A stretch of DNA of 64,000 nucleotides, taken from positions 372,001 to 436,000 of the forward strand of contig NZ_WUMO01000002.1 of assembly GCF_009826975.1 (NCBI RefSeq). The letters run 5' to 3'. The notes below the pieces were generated by a model. That model was not told the DNA's origin. It did no database searches and worked only from the letters and a program-made list of their open reading frames with translations. The first letter of the stretch is position 1; every line of letters begins with the position of its first letter. The DNA is from Flavobacterium sp. HBTb2-11-1. GTDB lineage: Bacteria; Bacteroidota; Bacteroidia; Flavobacteriales; Flavobacteriaceae. Positions 46,501 to 54,752 of this stretch are shown here, one piece after another. Both the position numbers and the translations under genes were made by a program.

Positions 46501-47115
46501 ATGATACACCCTGACACCGAAGTGCGTTTTATAAACCCTGAAAAGGGATATGGCGTTGTAGCCACCAAACTGATTCCAAAAGGCACCATTACTTGGGTCC
46601 AAGATGATCTGGATCGCGTCTTTAAACGAAGCGAGCTTCAGAGCCTTAACCCATATATCAGAAGCCATCTGCACAAATATTCTTTTACCAACAAATATGG
46701 AGATCTGGTGCTATGTTGGGACCATGGAAAATTTGTCAACCACAGCTTTAATCCGAGTTGCTTCAGCACGCCCTATGATTTTGAAATCGCCATACGAGAT
46801 ATCCATCCCGGAGAGGAACTTACCGATGACTATGGCTATTTAAACCTCGAGGAACCCTTCAGCTGCATTGATGAAAACACCGAGCGCAAAACGGTCTACC
46901 CTGATGACATTCTGCGTTACCATCAGCAGTGGGACGCCCTCCTTTTGGAGCATGCGCGAGAGGTTCTTAAACAAGACCAAGCACTTTTGGATCTGGTTCC
47001 AAAGAAAACCTGGTGCGAGTATATCAACGCGGTATACAACCCTTCTCAGATGCGCTCCATACTGGAATGCTACTACCAGCCCGAACCTTTGCTAAACGGC
47101 ATGGCGCAATACTAG
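46501..47115 (+). CDS. SET-domain protein (putative protein lysine methyltransferase)
   Basis: A 204-aa protein. SET signatures: KGYGVVATKLIPKGTI (N-terminal strand), WDHGKFVNHSFNPSCF (the NHS..PNC-type AdoMet/lysine-channel motif) and IHPGEELTDDYGYLN (the GEEL..DYG catalytic motif with Tyr). A C-terminal helical tail of about 75 aa contains two Cys but no clear post-SET zinc cluster. By family it transfers methyl from S-adenosylmethionine to lysine. The target in this bacterium is unknown; the Lys/Ala-rich tail of the nearby DUF892 protein is one speculative candidate. Confidence 0.9.
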   Translation: MIHPDTEVRFINPEKGYGVVATKLIPKGTITWVQDDLDRVFKRSELQSLNPYIRSHLHKYSFTNKYGDLVLCWDHGKFVNHSFNPSCFSTPYDFEIAIRDIHPGEELTDDYGYLNLEEPFSCIDENTERKTVYPDDILRYHQQWDALLLEHAREVLKQDQALLDLVPKKTWCEYINAVYNPSQMRSILECYYQPEPLLNGMAQY

Positions 47116-47247
47116 AAAAAAACTAAAAAAATAACAATGCAAAACTGTCCCTTGAAATTGTAATGAAATGATTTAGATAATGTAAAAATCTCTCCAGATT
47201 ATCGAAATGTTGGGGTACAAACTATTTGACGTTAATCAATATTAAAT

Positions 47248-47288
47248 AAAAAAGACCTGCAGTCGCATTGAAACCACAGGTCTTTTTT
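47248..47288. terminator. Bidirectional terminator
   Basis: AAAAAAGACCTG (47248-47259) and CAGGTCTTTTTT (47277-47288), between the convergent SET and DUF892 genes. Confidence 0.9.
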
Positions 47289-47303
47289 GCTTAGAGAAAT
47301 TCT

Positions 47304-47921
47304 CTACTTTTCCTGTGAATCTTCTTCTTCAGAGGCATCAAAATTAATGGTGTTATAGGCTGCCTCAGTAAGAATGGCATCAGCCTGTTTTTCTTCTTCA
47401 AGGGTCTGTTGGAGCAATTTTGCTGCCTCTTCTTCATTTAGAGTCAGAGCAAAAGCAGCAAGGGTTCCATAAGATGCAATTTCATAATGCTCAATTTTTT
47501 GAGATCCCGCAATGATTCCTGCATCACGAACTGGTCCCTGCTCGGTTTCCTCCATAATGCTTTCTCCTTCTTTAATGAGTCCTTCCATTGCTTCGCATTT
47601 TTTAGCTGCAGCTTTCACTCCTAAAATTTCAAAAACCTGTTCTAGTCTGGACACTTGTTCTTGAGTTACAGCCAAATGATCGTTTATGGCCGTGATCAAA
47701 TTCTCAGAAGACGCGTTCTTCGCCATTTTTGGAAGCGCTTTAGTAAGCGCTTTTTCCGCCCAGTAGATGTCTTTAAGAGAATCTACAAACAACTCTCTAA
47801 GCCCTTCAGCCGCATTGGATTTCGCGGGCACGGCTTTTCCTGTGCTCTCGGCCTGTTTGGCTGGAGCCTTTTTTGCAGACGTTTTCTTTGCGCCTGTCTT
47901 TGCAGTATCTGCTGTTTTCAT
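47304..47921 (-). CDS. DUF892 (YciE-like) ferritin-fold stress protein with Lys/Ala-rich N-tail
   Basis: The start at 47921 (MKTADTAKTGAKKTSAKK) is preferred over 47930; the product is 205 aa. The first about 40 residues are Lys/Ala/Pro-rich like histone H1 tails (AKKTSAKKAPAKQAESTGKA), suggesting DNA or nucleoid contact. The four-helix domain has WAEKALTKALPKMAKNA, GPVRDAGIIAGSQKIEHYEI (E-H-Y-E metal-ligand motif) and EEEKQADAILTEAAYNTINF. Members are induced in stress and bind iron in a ferritin-like site. The diverged partner is at 40729. Confidence 0.93.
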   Translation of the reverse strand: MKTADTAKTGAKKTSAKKAPAKQAESTGKAVPAKSNAAEGLRELFVDSLKDIYWAEKALTKALPKMAKNASSENLITAINDHLAVTQEQVSRLEQVFEILGVKAAAKKCEAMEGLIKEGESIMEETEQGPVRDAGIIAGSQKIEHYEIASYGTLAAFALTLNEEEAAKLLQQTLEEEKQADAILTEAAYNTINFDASEEEDSQEK

Positions 47922-48033
47922 AATATGCAATTTTTCAATTAAACTATTCCAAATCTAAAACCCAAAGCCAGTACCCGCTTACAGAATTCTGCGTTAAGCT
48001 TATAAAATAAGCATCCATTACCAAAATAGCATT

Positions 48034-48050
48034 ATGGCAATTCTATAATA
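48034..48050 (+). promoter_or_regulatory. Variant of the 13388/49226 element upstream of the SpoIIAA-like gene
   Basis: ATGGCAATTCTATAATA, 75 bases before the ATG at 48125. Similar to ATGGAAATTATATAAAT. Confidence 0.3.
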
Positions 48051-48124
48051 ATAAAACCTTACGATGAAATGATATCGTCAGACGGCGCGCTACATTTAGT
48101 ATTTCATTGTAAAACAAAAAATAT

Positions 48125-48514
48125 ATGATCGAGAGAATTGATGCCCCTGGAAATGTCGCGGCTTTCAGAGCGAAAGGCACTGTTACAGCCGAAGACTACA
48201 AAAATGTGTTGGCTCCAGAAGTAACCAAACTTGCAGAAAGAATCAATGAAATAAACTTTTTCTTTGCCATTGACACTGATATAGAAAACTTTACAGCGGC
48301 TGCTTGGATGCAGGATGCCCTACTAGGCCTTAAAAATTTGGGAAAATGGAACCGCGCCGCAATTGTGACGGACTCCTCCAGAGCCATATCTTTTACAAAT
48401 GGCTTCAGCTATCTTGTGCCAGGCGAATTTAGAGGTTACAAAAAGAAAGACTTTCATGAAGCTTTAAGGTGGGTAAGCACTGGAGAAGAAACTGAAGAAC
48501 AAAAATATGAGTAA
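48125..48514 (+). CDS. SpoIIAA/STAS-like (SEC14-fold) protein
   Basis: A 129-aa protein: NVAAFRAKGTVTAEDYKNVL, EINFFFAIDTDIENFTAAAW, GKWNRAAIVTDSSRAISFTN, FRGYKKKDFHEALRWVS. This is the SpoIIAA-like (DUF3478) pattern: 'G..T..DY......' , 'D....F..A...D', 'aiV.d..w'. The fold is STAS-like and binds hydrophobic ligands or partners in known structures. No signal peptide. Adjacent to stress genes; its partner is unknown. Confidence 0.88.
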   Translation: MIERIDAPGNVAAFRAKGTVTAEDYKNVLAPEVTKLAERINEINFFFAIDTDIENFTAAAWMQDALLGLKNLGKWNRAAIVTDSSRAISFTNGFSYLVPGEFRGYKKKDFHEALRWVSTGEETEEQKYE

Positions 48515-48599
48515 CATGATTTGCAATTCAGAGAGTCTAATCTAATAATTTGGATCATGTCTTTCCAAAAAGATAATCAGATGATGAAGCGGAATTTCT

Positions 48600-48637
48600 A
48601 AAAACTAAAACGTCTTTCAGGCGTTTTTTTTAGTTTT
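48600..48637. terminator. Bidirectional terminator
   Basis: AAAAACTAAAACG (48600-48612) with CG then a run of Ts ending TTTTAGTTTTT, overlapping the stop region of the minus-strand gene at 48630. Confidence 0.7.
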
Positions 48638-49172
48638 TATCCTCAATCCTTCTTCTTAGCAGTTCCTTGAAAGACTCCTTTTCCAAATGTAGGAGCGCCG
48701 AAAGGATCATTTCCGTAAAATTCTCTTCACTCCAGTCTGAGGATGTATAGGTTAGCTTAGGGCCCGTATAGGCATCCACCACAAAACAGCGTGCGGATGA
48801 AATGGAAAAAAACAGGCACAGGCAGCGTAGTTCCATAAAGAGCAGATAATCCGACATTCTTATTTTCTGTGCAAACTGCATAACGTTCACCAAAAGCAGA
48901 AAGGGATCCATTCCTACCTCAGACAGTCGATACCCTGCCTCCCTTAGCGATCCAAAACAGAGCAACGTATTTCTCATCTCCAATTTTTTAAAAATCTTTT
49001 GAAACAGCAAACAATTTGCTGTACTCCCATCAACCACTACAACAGGTCCAAGCGTATTCATAATTTCTGATTTTAGCATTGACAATCTAGGCAAAACTGC
49101 AAAAATTGTCGATATGCTTTTTTTATAATGTGCAATGGCATTTACAGGATCACCATAAACTTTAAAATGCAA
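48630..49172 (-). CDS. Degenerate receiver-like protein (pseudo-response regulator)
   Basis: A frame of up to 180 aa; the real start is probably an internal ATG at 49079 or 49061 (MLKSEIMNTLGPVVVVD). The core resembles a receiver domain: LGPVVVVDGSTANCLLFQKI matches VVDDD..N..LF, and FLLLVNVM matches LLLLD.NMP. The acidic pair is D48-G49, the phospho-acceptor Asp is Asn96 and the following P and G are gone. It therefore cannot be phosphorylated in the normal way. It could be a phosphorylation-independent adaptor or a decaying gene. Remote homology by eye only. Confidence 0.6.
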   Translation of the reverse strand: MHFKVYGDPVNAIAHYKKSISTIFAVLPRLSMLKSEIMNTLGPVVVVDGSTANCLLFQKIFKKLEMRNTLLCFGSLREAGYRLSEVGMDPFLLLVNVMQFAQKIRMSDYLLFMELRCLCLFFSISSARCFVVDAYTGPKLTYTSSDWSEENFTEMILSALLHLEKESFKELLRRRIEDKN

Positions 49173-49462
49173 AAAATTGCAAAGCGCTACTTTTTACAGT
49201 ATTCTAAAAAGAAATTATAAACCACATGGAAATTATATAAATCTGAAAAAAAATTATGTAAGCGTCCATCTGCAATGAATTTAAATTTGCTTTACCCAAA
49301 TCCAAATACTTATGTTAAAAAAACATTCTGCCGAGCTTTTATGTTGCTCGTTAACGTCCGACATCCATACGCCTACGTTCCACTATTGTGATGCCGAAGA
49401 CTATTAAAAAAGACATTCATCCATCCAACGATTCGATTACTATACACCCCTAAACTGCCCTT
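49173..49462. other. Intergenic region upstream of second PID-CTERM gene
   Basis: 290 bases between divergent genes. It contains ATGGAAATTATATAAAT at 49226-49242. A 30-codon frame at 49312 (MLKKHSAELLCCS...) has no recognisable content. Confidence 0.45.
49226..49242 (+). promoter_or_regulatory. 17-base element shared with 13388-13404
   Basis: An exact second copy of ATGGAAATTATATAAAT, upstream of the paralogous small gene. See 13388. Confidence 0.4.
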
Positions 49463-49663
49463 ATGAACCTAAAAAAAACAAAGTCCATTCTGTATCTGTT
49501 TATTCTCTATTCTTCTGTCCTTTTCGCACAAGGCGGGCCACCGCCCCCTGGACTTCCCGATGAAGGTTCTGATCTGCCTATCGACGGACACTGCTCTTTT
49601 CTGTTGGCGGCAGGCCTTATATTAGGCCTAATCATAACCGTAAAACGCCGAAAATCACAATAA
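49463..49663 (+). CDS. Small PID-CTERM-like secreted protein, 66 aa
   Basis: A signal peptide (SILYLFILYSSVLFAQ), then GGPPPPGLPDEGSDLPIDGH, a hydrophobic helix (FLLAAGLILGLIITV) and basic tail KRRKSQ. This is the classic PID-CTERM layout with the intact LPIDG motif. It is the paralogue of the 58-aa protein at 13553 (shared PPPPGLPD, LPI, AG). The next gene, a secreted-protein partner, is decayed (49705-49967). Function of these small proteins is unknown; a tail that is cut or sorted at the membrane is the family hypothesis. Confidence 0.75.
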   Translation: MNLKKTKSILYLFILYSSVLFAQGGPPPPGLPDEGSDLPIDGHCSFLLAAGLILGLIITVKRRKSQ

Positions 49664-49704
49664 GACTTATCTTTTTTTCTTTGAATCTTACCCCGAAAAT
49701 GCAC

Positions 49705-49967
49705 ATGAAAAAACTGTCTAGTCCTTTTTTTAATGACTGGAAGTACTAGTTTCATTTCACAACAGGCGCAAGCTTTTATGCCGGAAATGAAGTGCTCAAG
49801 TAAGGAAAAATCTTCAACTTCAATGAGGCAACATCCCGAACGTGGCCTTAAGAAGTGGCACTGCCTTTGCTATTACGGATCTAGGCGCAGCAAAGTCTTC
49901 TTCGCTTCTGATTCAAAATGCCTTTATAGATGAGTTGGAAAATTTGAAAACCAACGAATCAAAATAG
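49705..49967 (+). pseudogene. Decayed secreted-protein gene beside the second PID-CTERM gene
   Basis: The ATG at 49705 starts a signal peptide (MKKLSSPFF) that shifts frame to MTGSTSFISQQAQA. Another shift gives FYAGNEVLK, a stop, then GKIFNFNEATSR, another shift, and ALRSGTAFAITDLGAAKSS ... ending NESK and TAG at 49967. The pieces read as a secreted protein like the one at 13756 (SQ then MYVG). At least three frame changes or stops are needed, so it is a relic. It mirrors the intact PID-CTERM plus T9SS pair at 13553-15567. Confidence 0.55.
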
Positions 49968-49999
49968 TAAGGAGAGACAAAAGTTTATAAATAAAATTT

Positions 50000-50140
50000 C
50001 TAGGTCATTTCAGAAATCAATAATACGGCAATAAAGGCAATAATAGACGCGACCATTACATTAATAATGGTGTCTTTTCTTTTTCTTGATTTAATGGCAG
50101 GGGTATTTTTATATACCCTGTATTTTTTATCCTTCTTCAT
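50000..50140 (-). CDS. Possible small tail-anchored membrane protein
   Basis: From the ATG at 50140: MKKDKKYRVYKNTPAIKSRK, then a C-terminal membrane helix (VMVASIIAFIAVLLI); 46 aa. A longer in-frame start exists at 50194. No family recognised; a basic head with a C-terminal anchor is at least protein-like. Confidence 0.35.
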   Translation of the reverse strand: MKKDKKYRVYKNTPAIKSRKRKDTIINVMVASIIAFIAVLLISEMT

Positions 50141-50194
50141 TTTATCTTTTACAATTAAGCATCTTTTCGATTTGACTACGATCACTTTTATCAA

Positions 50195-50734
50195 ACTCGA
50201 AATTTATTTGAACGAACATTATTTGTCCTCATCGTCATTTAATAAGATTGCTAAGTTCTGAAAGCTAAATTAAAAGGGTTTAAAAATGGAGACTCATACA
50301 ATTTCACCTTATCATTATAAAATTTCCACAGTATCAGGCTAGATTAGAGAAATCTATTCTAATTAAAATACTGCTGTTGCAATAAAATCTTCTTTTCTAC
50401 AATTGAATGCCCTTTAGAAACTCAATGAGTATTCATTTCATTTTCAAACAAATATCTATCCATATATTATCAAAAAACAAAAAGATTAGATTTCTGTTGA
50501 CCTATAATGCAATCTGGTTTGAAATTTAAACATTAGATACAACAAATTAAAAACCAGTATATTAACTATAAAAAAAGGGGAAAATTCCCCTTTTCTGGTA
50601 GCTTCTCATTTATCTAATTTAGTCCAATCTTAAAAGCACCCTTAGAAGCCTAATTTTCTAATTACATTCTCCGCCCTAAATCTTATTTCTTCCAATAAAA
50701 TTTCATTTAGTATTTATAATAATTTTTATCAAAG
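50195..50734. other. Intergenic region before the injection-system operon
   Basis: 540 AT-rich bases. A perfect hairpin at 50573-50594 isolates the operon from upstream transcription. The remaining 140 bases should hold the operon promoter; no exact TAnnTTTG is found. Confidence 0.5.
50573..50594. terminator. Near-perfect palindromic hairpin ahead of the eCIS operon
   Basis: AAAAGGGGAA (50573-50582), AA, TTCCCCTTTT (50585-50594). Probably a bidirectional terminator. Confidence 0.75.
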
Positions 50735-51337
50735 ATGATTTTTGAAGTAATACAAATAATTACAGAACAAGTAAATAACTATCTCGAAGAAATCGGGTTA
50801 GATAAATCTGTTGTTCCTGAAAATATTGCTTTTTTAGAATCTCAAAATGATGAAATAACAGACGCATTAAAAAATGCTGTGGCACTTACAATAATCAATT
50901 TAGACGAAGAAGCTACTTTAAAAAACTTCCCAAATCATGCTATTGAAAATACAAAAACCATATATAAAAATAGTGTTATCAATTTAAACTTGTATCTGCT
51001 TTTTAGCGCTAACAGAGACAAATATGTCAATTCGCTAAAAGATATTTCAAAAATCATTGAGTTTTTTCAAGGGAAAAAACTTTTTACTCAAGCCAATACC
51101 ATCTTTAACAGAAATAGTAGCGCCATGAGCAATGTAGACAACTTTAGGTTTACGGTTGAACTCTACACTCCCACTTTTGAGGAATTAAATTATATCTGGG
51201 GAACACTTGGCGGAAAACAGCTTCCGTCGGCTTTATATAAAGTCAGCATGATCCAAATCGAACGCAATATTGCACAAGCAGAAGGACAGCTTATTGGTGG
51301 ATTTACTGGAATAACTAAAAAGAAAGAACAGTCATGA
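50735..51337 (+). CDS. eCIS tube/sheath terminator (cap), DUF4255 (Afp16/Pvc16-like)
   Basis: A 200-aa protein. DUF4255 features: 'NIAFLESQ...TDALKNAVALTIINLDEE', 'NSVINLNLYLLFSANRDKYVN', 'LKDISKIIEFFQGKKLFTQA' and 'FTVELYTPTFEELNYIWGTLGGKQLPSALYKV'. In Afp/PVC particles this protein caps the tube and sheath and fixes length. It leads the operon, as in other Bacteroidota eCIS clusters. The next gene overlaps it by 4 bases (ATGA), showing tight coupling. Confidence 0.93.
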   Translation: MIFEVIQIITEQVNNYLEEIGLDKSVVPENIAFLESQNDEITDALKNAVALTIINLDEEATLKNFPNHAIENTKTIYKNSVINLNLYLLFSANRDKYVNSLKDISKIIEFFQGKKLFTQANTIFNRNSSAMSNVDNFRFTVELYTPTFEELNYIWGTLGGKQLPSALYKVSMIQIERNIAQAEGQLIGGFTGITKKKEQS

Positions 51338-52170
51338 GTTATTCTTCTACATATGGTTTACTGTTTCAAGTAACGCTTCTTCATAATTATTTTTTGAATA
51401 ATGGAGAAGAGACTTTTGCAAGCATGACAGATGATAAAAAAGAGAAAATGCTGCAGCAATTTAGTGCCGATGCATTTATAACAGTAACGCCAACTTTAGA
51501 AACCAATATTGTACTTAAAAACCACAAAATGGTATTTAAAAAAACCAAAACAGGTTTCGGAGTATATGCGAAAGTGAAAGATGAATCGGTCCCATTTATT
51601 AAAGTCCCTGCCGATTTGAACTTAAAGTTTTTAATTAATATTAATGATTATCAATTTGAAAATTATACTAATCTTGATTTTGCTCTTACTCGAGCATATT
51701 TTTTCAGTAATGTAAAGCCATTGACTGAACCCGTTTCGTTTAAGTATCTTCCAAAAATAAGTGACAACAAACTGATTTCAAATGCCTATCTAGTATCTGA
51801 AAAAACCACTGCCGACATACTTTCAACACTACAGTCGCCAGAACAGCAAAATGTCTTTGGAATTATTTCGCTAACCGCTAAAGGTGACAACAGCTCGGAA
51901 GATATTATAGACAATTCGGATAAAATGTTAAGCCCAAACTTTAAAATTCATTTTGACAATAGAAAAACAATTTGGAGATACATTGACCGTAAAGCAAAAA
52001 CTGTAATTAAAACCAATACCGCAAAACCGCTAACGCGATCTGGTTTTGTAGAAATTGATCCGCTTACAGATTTTACGCCTTCACAACCGGCAGAAAGTCA
52101 ATATCCAAATCCATCTGTAAAATCAATAACAAAAATCGATAGTGATTACTATTCGGAAATATTTATTTAA
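51334..52170 (+). CDS. eCIS-associated protein of unknown function, 278 aa
   Basis: No signal peptide or membrane segment. A beta-rich domain of about 230 aa (VTLLHNYFLNNGEETFASMT, FALTRAYFFSNVKPLTEPVS) is followed by a Pro/Ser-rich tail. It overlaps the cap gene by 4 bases and precedes the sheath by 21 bases, so it belongs to the particle operon. I see no counterpart among the standard Afp1-16 proteins. It may be a structural accessory or assembly factor specific to Bacteroidota systems. Confidence 0.75.
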   Translation: MSYSSTYGLLFQVTLLHNYFLNNGEETFASMTDDKKEKMLQQFSADAFITVTPTLETNIVLKNHKMVFKKTKTGFGVYAKVKDESVPFIKVPADLNLKFLININDYQFENYTNLDFALTRAYFFSNVKPLTEPVSFKYLPKISDNKLISNAYLVSEKTTADILSTLQSPEQQNVFGIISLTAKGDNSSEDIIDNSDKMLSPNFKIHFDNRKTIWRYIDRKAKTVIKTNTAKPLTRSGFVEIDPLTDFTPSQPAESQYPNPSVKSITKIDSDYYSEIFI

Positions 52171-52191
52171 TAATTAAAAAACAAATCAATT

Positions 52192-54294
52192 ATGGCAACA
52201 ACTTACAAAACGCCTGGAGTATATGTTGAGGAAATCGTAAAGTTTCCCCCTTCTGTTGCCCAGGTAGAGACTGCGATTCCATGTTTCATTGGCTATACTG
52301 AAAAAGCCACGAACAAGATTAATGGAGATTTGAAACTGAAACCAACAAGAATAACTTCTCTTTTAGAATATGAGCGTTTTTTTGGTTTTGCAAAACCAGA
52401 GACAACAATTAGCGTTACCATTAATGACGTTTCAACTGAAAATGGAGACACAAGATCTATTGTTGTGGATCAGCCAACTGCAAAACAGCCTTTCTTGATG
52501 TATTATTCATTGCAGCTGTTCTTCGCAAATGGCGGCGGGCCTTGCTACATTATCTCGGTTGGGCGTTATGGAAATGATTTAGATGAGGAAGACATTCCAG
52601 TCACAACAATCACTAATAGCTCTAAATTGACCGACGGATTGGCTGAATTGGAAAAGGTAGACGAACCAACACTAATTCTATTTCCCGATGCAACAAGAGT
52701 GGATGCAATAACGCCAACTGATTTCTATGGATTGTACAATAGCGCATTAATGCAGTGTCAGAATCTTCAAGACCGATTTACTTTAATTGATACTTTAAGT
52801 TATGATGAATCAAGTCCGACAGATCCCAATATAGATGCCTTGAGAGGCGAAATTAGCGCAGAAAAAGACACAATCAAATACGGAGCTGCATATTATCCGC
52901 ATTTAGAAACCATTTTGGACTACGCGTTTGACAGCAGCAAAATTGTATTAAAACACTACTCCTTCACTGCAAATGCATATGATCAAATCGCTGCGGGACT
53001 AGAACCAATTGAAAATGCAACTACAGGAATTGATGCAACTGTAGCCAAATTGGTCGATGTTACTGCTGTTGCACCTATTACTATTTCTGGACAGATAAGC
53101 GATTTATTTTTACAGATGTACAGCAATGATGCAACTGGTTTTGATTTAGGAGGAACTTTCGTGAGCGACCCTGCTAAAAAAACTGCTTTCATGACTAAAC
53201 TAAATGATCTGCTTACTTCTTTAGAAAAATTATCTCTTTTAAGAAATTCACTGAACGACGAAGCTAATGCGGCCATCAGTACAATATCTGATGAAGATGC
53301 GGTTATTGCAAATAACATTACAAGTGCCCTGACTGCATTTAATGCAAATTTTGTCGCTGCGAATAAAATTGACTCTGTATACAAAAACTTAAAGACATTA
53401 AAGAAAAAAATACAGGACGAGAACGCACCAACAAAAATGCTTAAAATTATATCAACTGATGCTGTAAGTTTTGATAAGGAACTAAAAAAACTGGTAGACT
53501 ATACCGATTTGAATACTCAAACCGATATTACGTTGGTTACAAATAATCTTGCTGACATTAAAGCAAACCTGCTTACTCTTTTAAATGCTATTAAATCTGT
53601 TAGTGGAAAAGATGTCAACAATGGAGCATTAAACGGAAGAAAATTAAGCACTTTAGAAACTATCGATAATGCTACTTACAACAAGATCCTTACTGAAATC
53701 TATAATTTGCCAGTAACTCTCCCTCCGAGTTCTGCTATTGCGGGAGTGTACGCTAGAGTTGATAGAGACAGGGGCGTATGGAAAGCCCCTGCAAATGTAA
53801 GTCTGAACTATGTGATAAAACCGACTGTTAAAATAACAAATACCATTCAGGACAACTTAAATGTTGATACTGTTGCAGGTAAATCTATAAATGCTATCAG
53901 AACATTTACCGGCAAAGGCACCTTGGTTTGGGGGTCAAGAACCTTAGCCGGTAACGATAGTGAATGGCGTTATGTACCTGTTCGCCGCTTCTTCAATATG
54001 GCCGAAGAATCTATTAAAAAAGCAACTGAACAATTTGTTTTTGAACCTAACGATGCCAATACTTGGATAAGAGTAAGAGCAATGATTGAGAATTTCTTAA
54101 TTCTTCAATGGAGAGCAGGAGCCTTGGCTGGAGCCAAACCAGAACAAGCGTTTTACGTTAGAATCGGATTGGGACAAACCATGTCTGCCATGGATATTTT
54201 AGACGGTAAAATGATCATCGAAATCGGTATGGCAGTAGTTCGTCCAGCTGAGTTCATCATTCTTCGTTTCTCTCACAAAATGCAGGAATCTTAA
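52192..54294 (+). CDS. eCIS contractile sheath protein (Afp2-4/Pvc2-4-like), with large insertion
   Basis: A 700-aa protein. The N-terminus MATTYKTPGVYVEEIVKFPP, then VETAIPCFIGYT and LFPDATRV, and the C-terminal domain (SINAIRTFTGKGTLVWGSRT, EWRYVPVRRFFNMAEESIKK, PAEFIILRFSH) are typical of phage-like tail sheaths. Ordinary eCIS sheaths are about 350-500 aa. Between AAYYPHLET (about 231) and PPSSAIAGVYARVDRDRGVW (about 512) there is an extra helix-rich stretch of about 270 aa, probably a domain displayed outside the particle. It is the only sheath gene visible. Confidence 0.95.
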   Translation: MATTYKTPGVYVEEIVKFPPSVAQVETAIPCFIGYTEKATNKINGDLKLKPTRITSLLEYERFFGFAKPETTISVTINDVSTENGDTRSIVVDQPTAKQPFLMYYSLQLFFANGGGPCYIISVGRYGNDLDEEDIPVTTITNSSKLTDGLAELEKVDEPTLILFPDATRVDAITPTDFYGLYNSALMQCQNLQDRFTLIDTLSYDESSPTDPNIDALRGEISAEKDTIKYGAAYYPHLETILDYAFDSSKIVLKHYSFTANAYDQIAAGLEPIENATTGIDATVAKLVDVTAVAPITISGQISDLFLQMYSNDATGFDLGGTFVSDPAKKTAFMTKLNDLLTSLEKLSLLRNSLNDEANAAISTISDEDAVIANNITSALTAFNANFVAANKIDSVYKNLKTLKKKIQDENAPTKMLKIISTDAVSFDKELKKLVDYTDLNTQTDITLVTNNLADIKANLLTLLNAIKSVSGKDVNNGALNGRKLSTLETIDNATYNKILTEIYNLPVTLPPSSAIAGVYARVDRDRGVWKAPANVSLNYVIKPTVKITNTIQDNLNVDTVAGKSINAIRTFTGKGTLVWGSRTLAGNDSEWRYVPVRRFFNMAEESIKKATEQFVFEPNDANTWIRVRAMIENFLILQWRAGALAGAKPEQAFYVRIGLGQTMSAMDILDGKMIIEIGMAVVRPAEFIILRFSHKMQES

Positions 54295-54321
54295 TTAAAA
54301 CATCATTAAAAAATATAAATC

Positions 54322-54750
54322 ATGAGTTATCCGTTATCAAAGTTTCATTTCTCAGTTGACTGGGGTGGAACAAAAATAGGCTTTACAGAAGTTTCCGGAT
54401 TAGATGTAGAAACTGAAGTTATTGAGTACCGCCAGGGCGCCAGTCCAGAGTACAGTAAAATCAAGATGCCTGGCATGCAAAAGTTCTCTAACATTACGAT
54501 GAAAAGAGGCACTTTTAAAAGCGACAATGAATACTACGCTTGGTGGAATACGGTAAAACTGAACACCATCGAAAGAAGAGATATTACCATCAAATTGCTT
54601 AACGAAGAACACGAACCAGTGATTACTTGGAAAGTTAAAAATGCGTGGCCTACAAAAGTACAGTCAACGGATTTAAAAGCTGATGGAAACGAAGTAGCCA
54701 TCGAATCTATTGAATTGGTTCACGAAGGTTTATCTATTCAAAATGACTAA
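54322..54750 (+). CDS. eCIS inner tube protein 1 (Afp1/Pvc1-like)
   Basis: A 142-aa protein of the phage T4 gp19-like tail tube family: FHFSVDWGGTKIGFTEVSGL, VETEVIEYRQGASPEYSKIK, MPGMQKFSNITMKRGTF, TIKLLNEEHEPVITWKVKNA. It polymerises to the inner tube that is propelled when the sheath contracts. It lies 27 bases after the sheath. Confidence 0.95.
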   Translation: MSYPLSKFHFSVDWGGTKIGFTEVSGLDVETEVIEYRQGASPEYSKIKMPGMQKFSNITMKRGTFKSDNEYYAWWNTVKLNTIERRDITIKLLNEEHEPVITWKVKNAWPTKVQSTDLKADGNEVAIESIELVHEGLSIQND

Positions 54751-54752
54751 TC

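Noticed and set aside
52983..53384. 133-codon minus-strand frame within the sheath gene
   Set aside because: It is antisense to a well-supported sheath protein and shows no motif; a shadow frame of the insertion.
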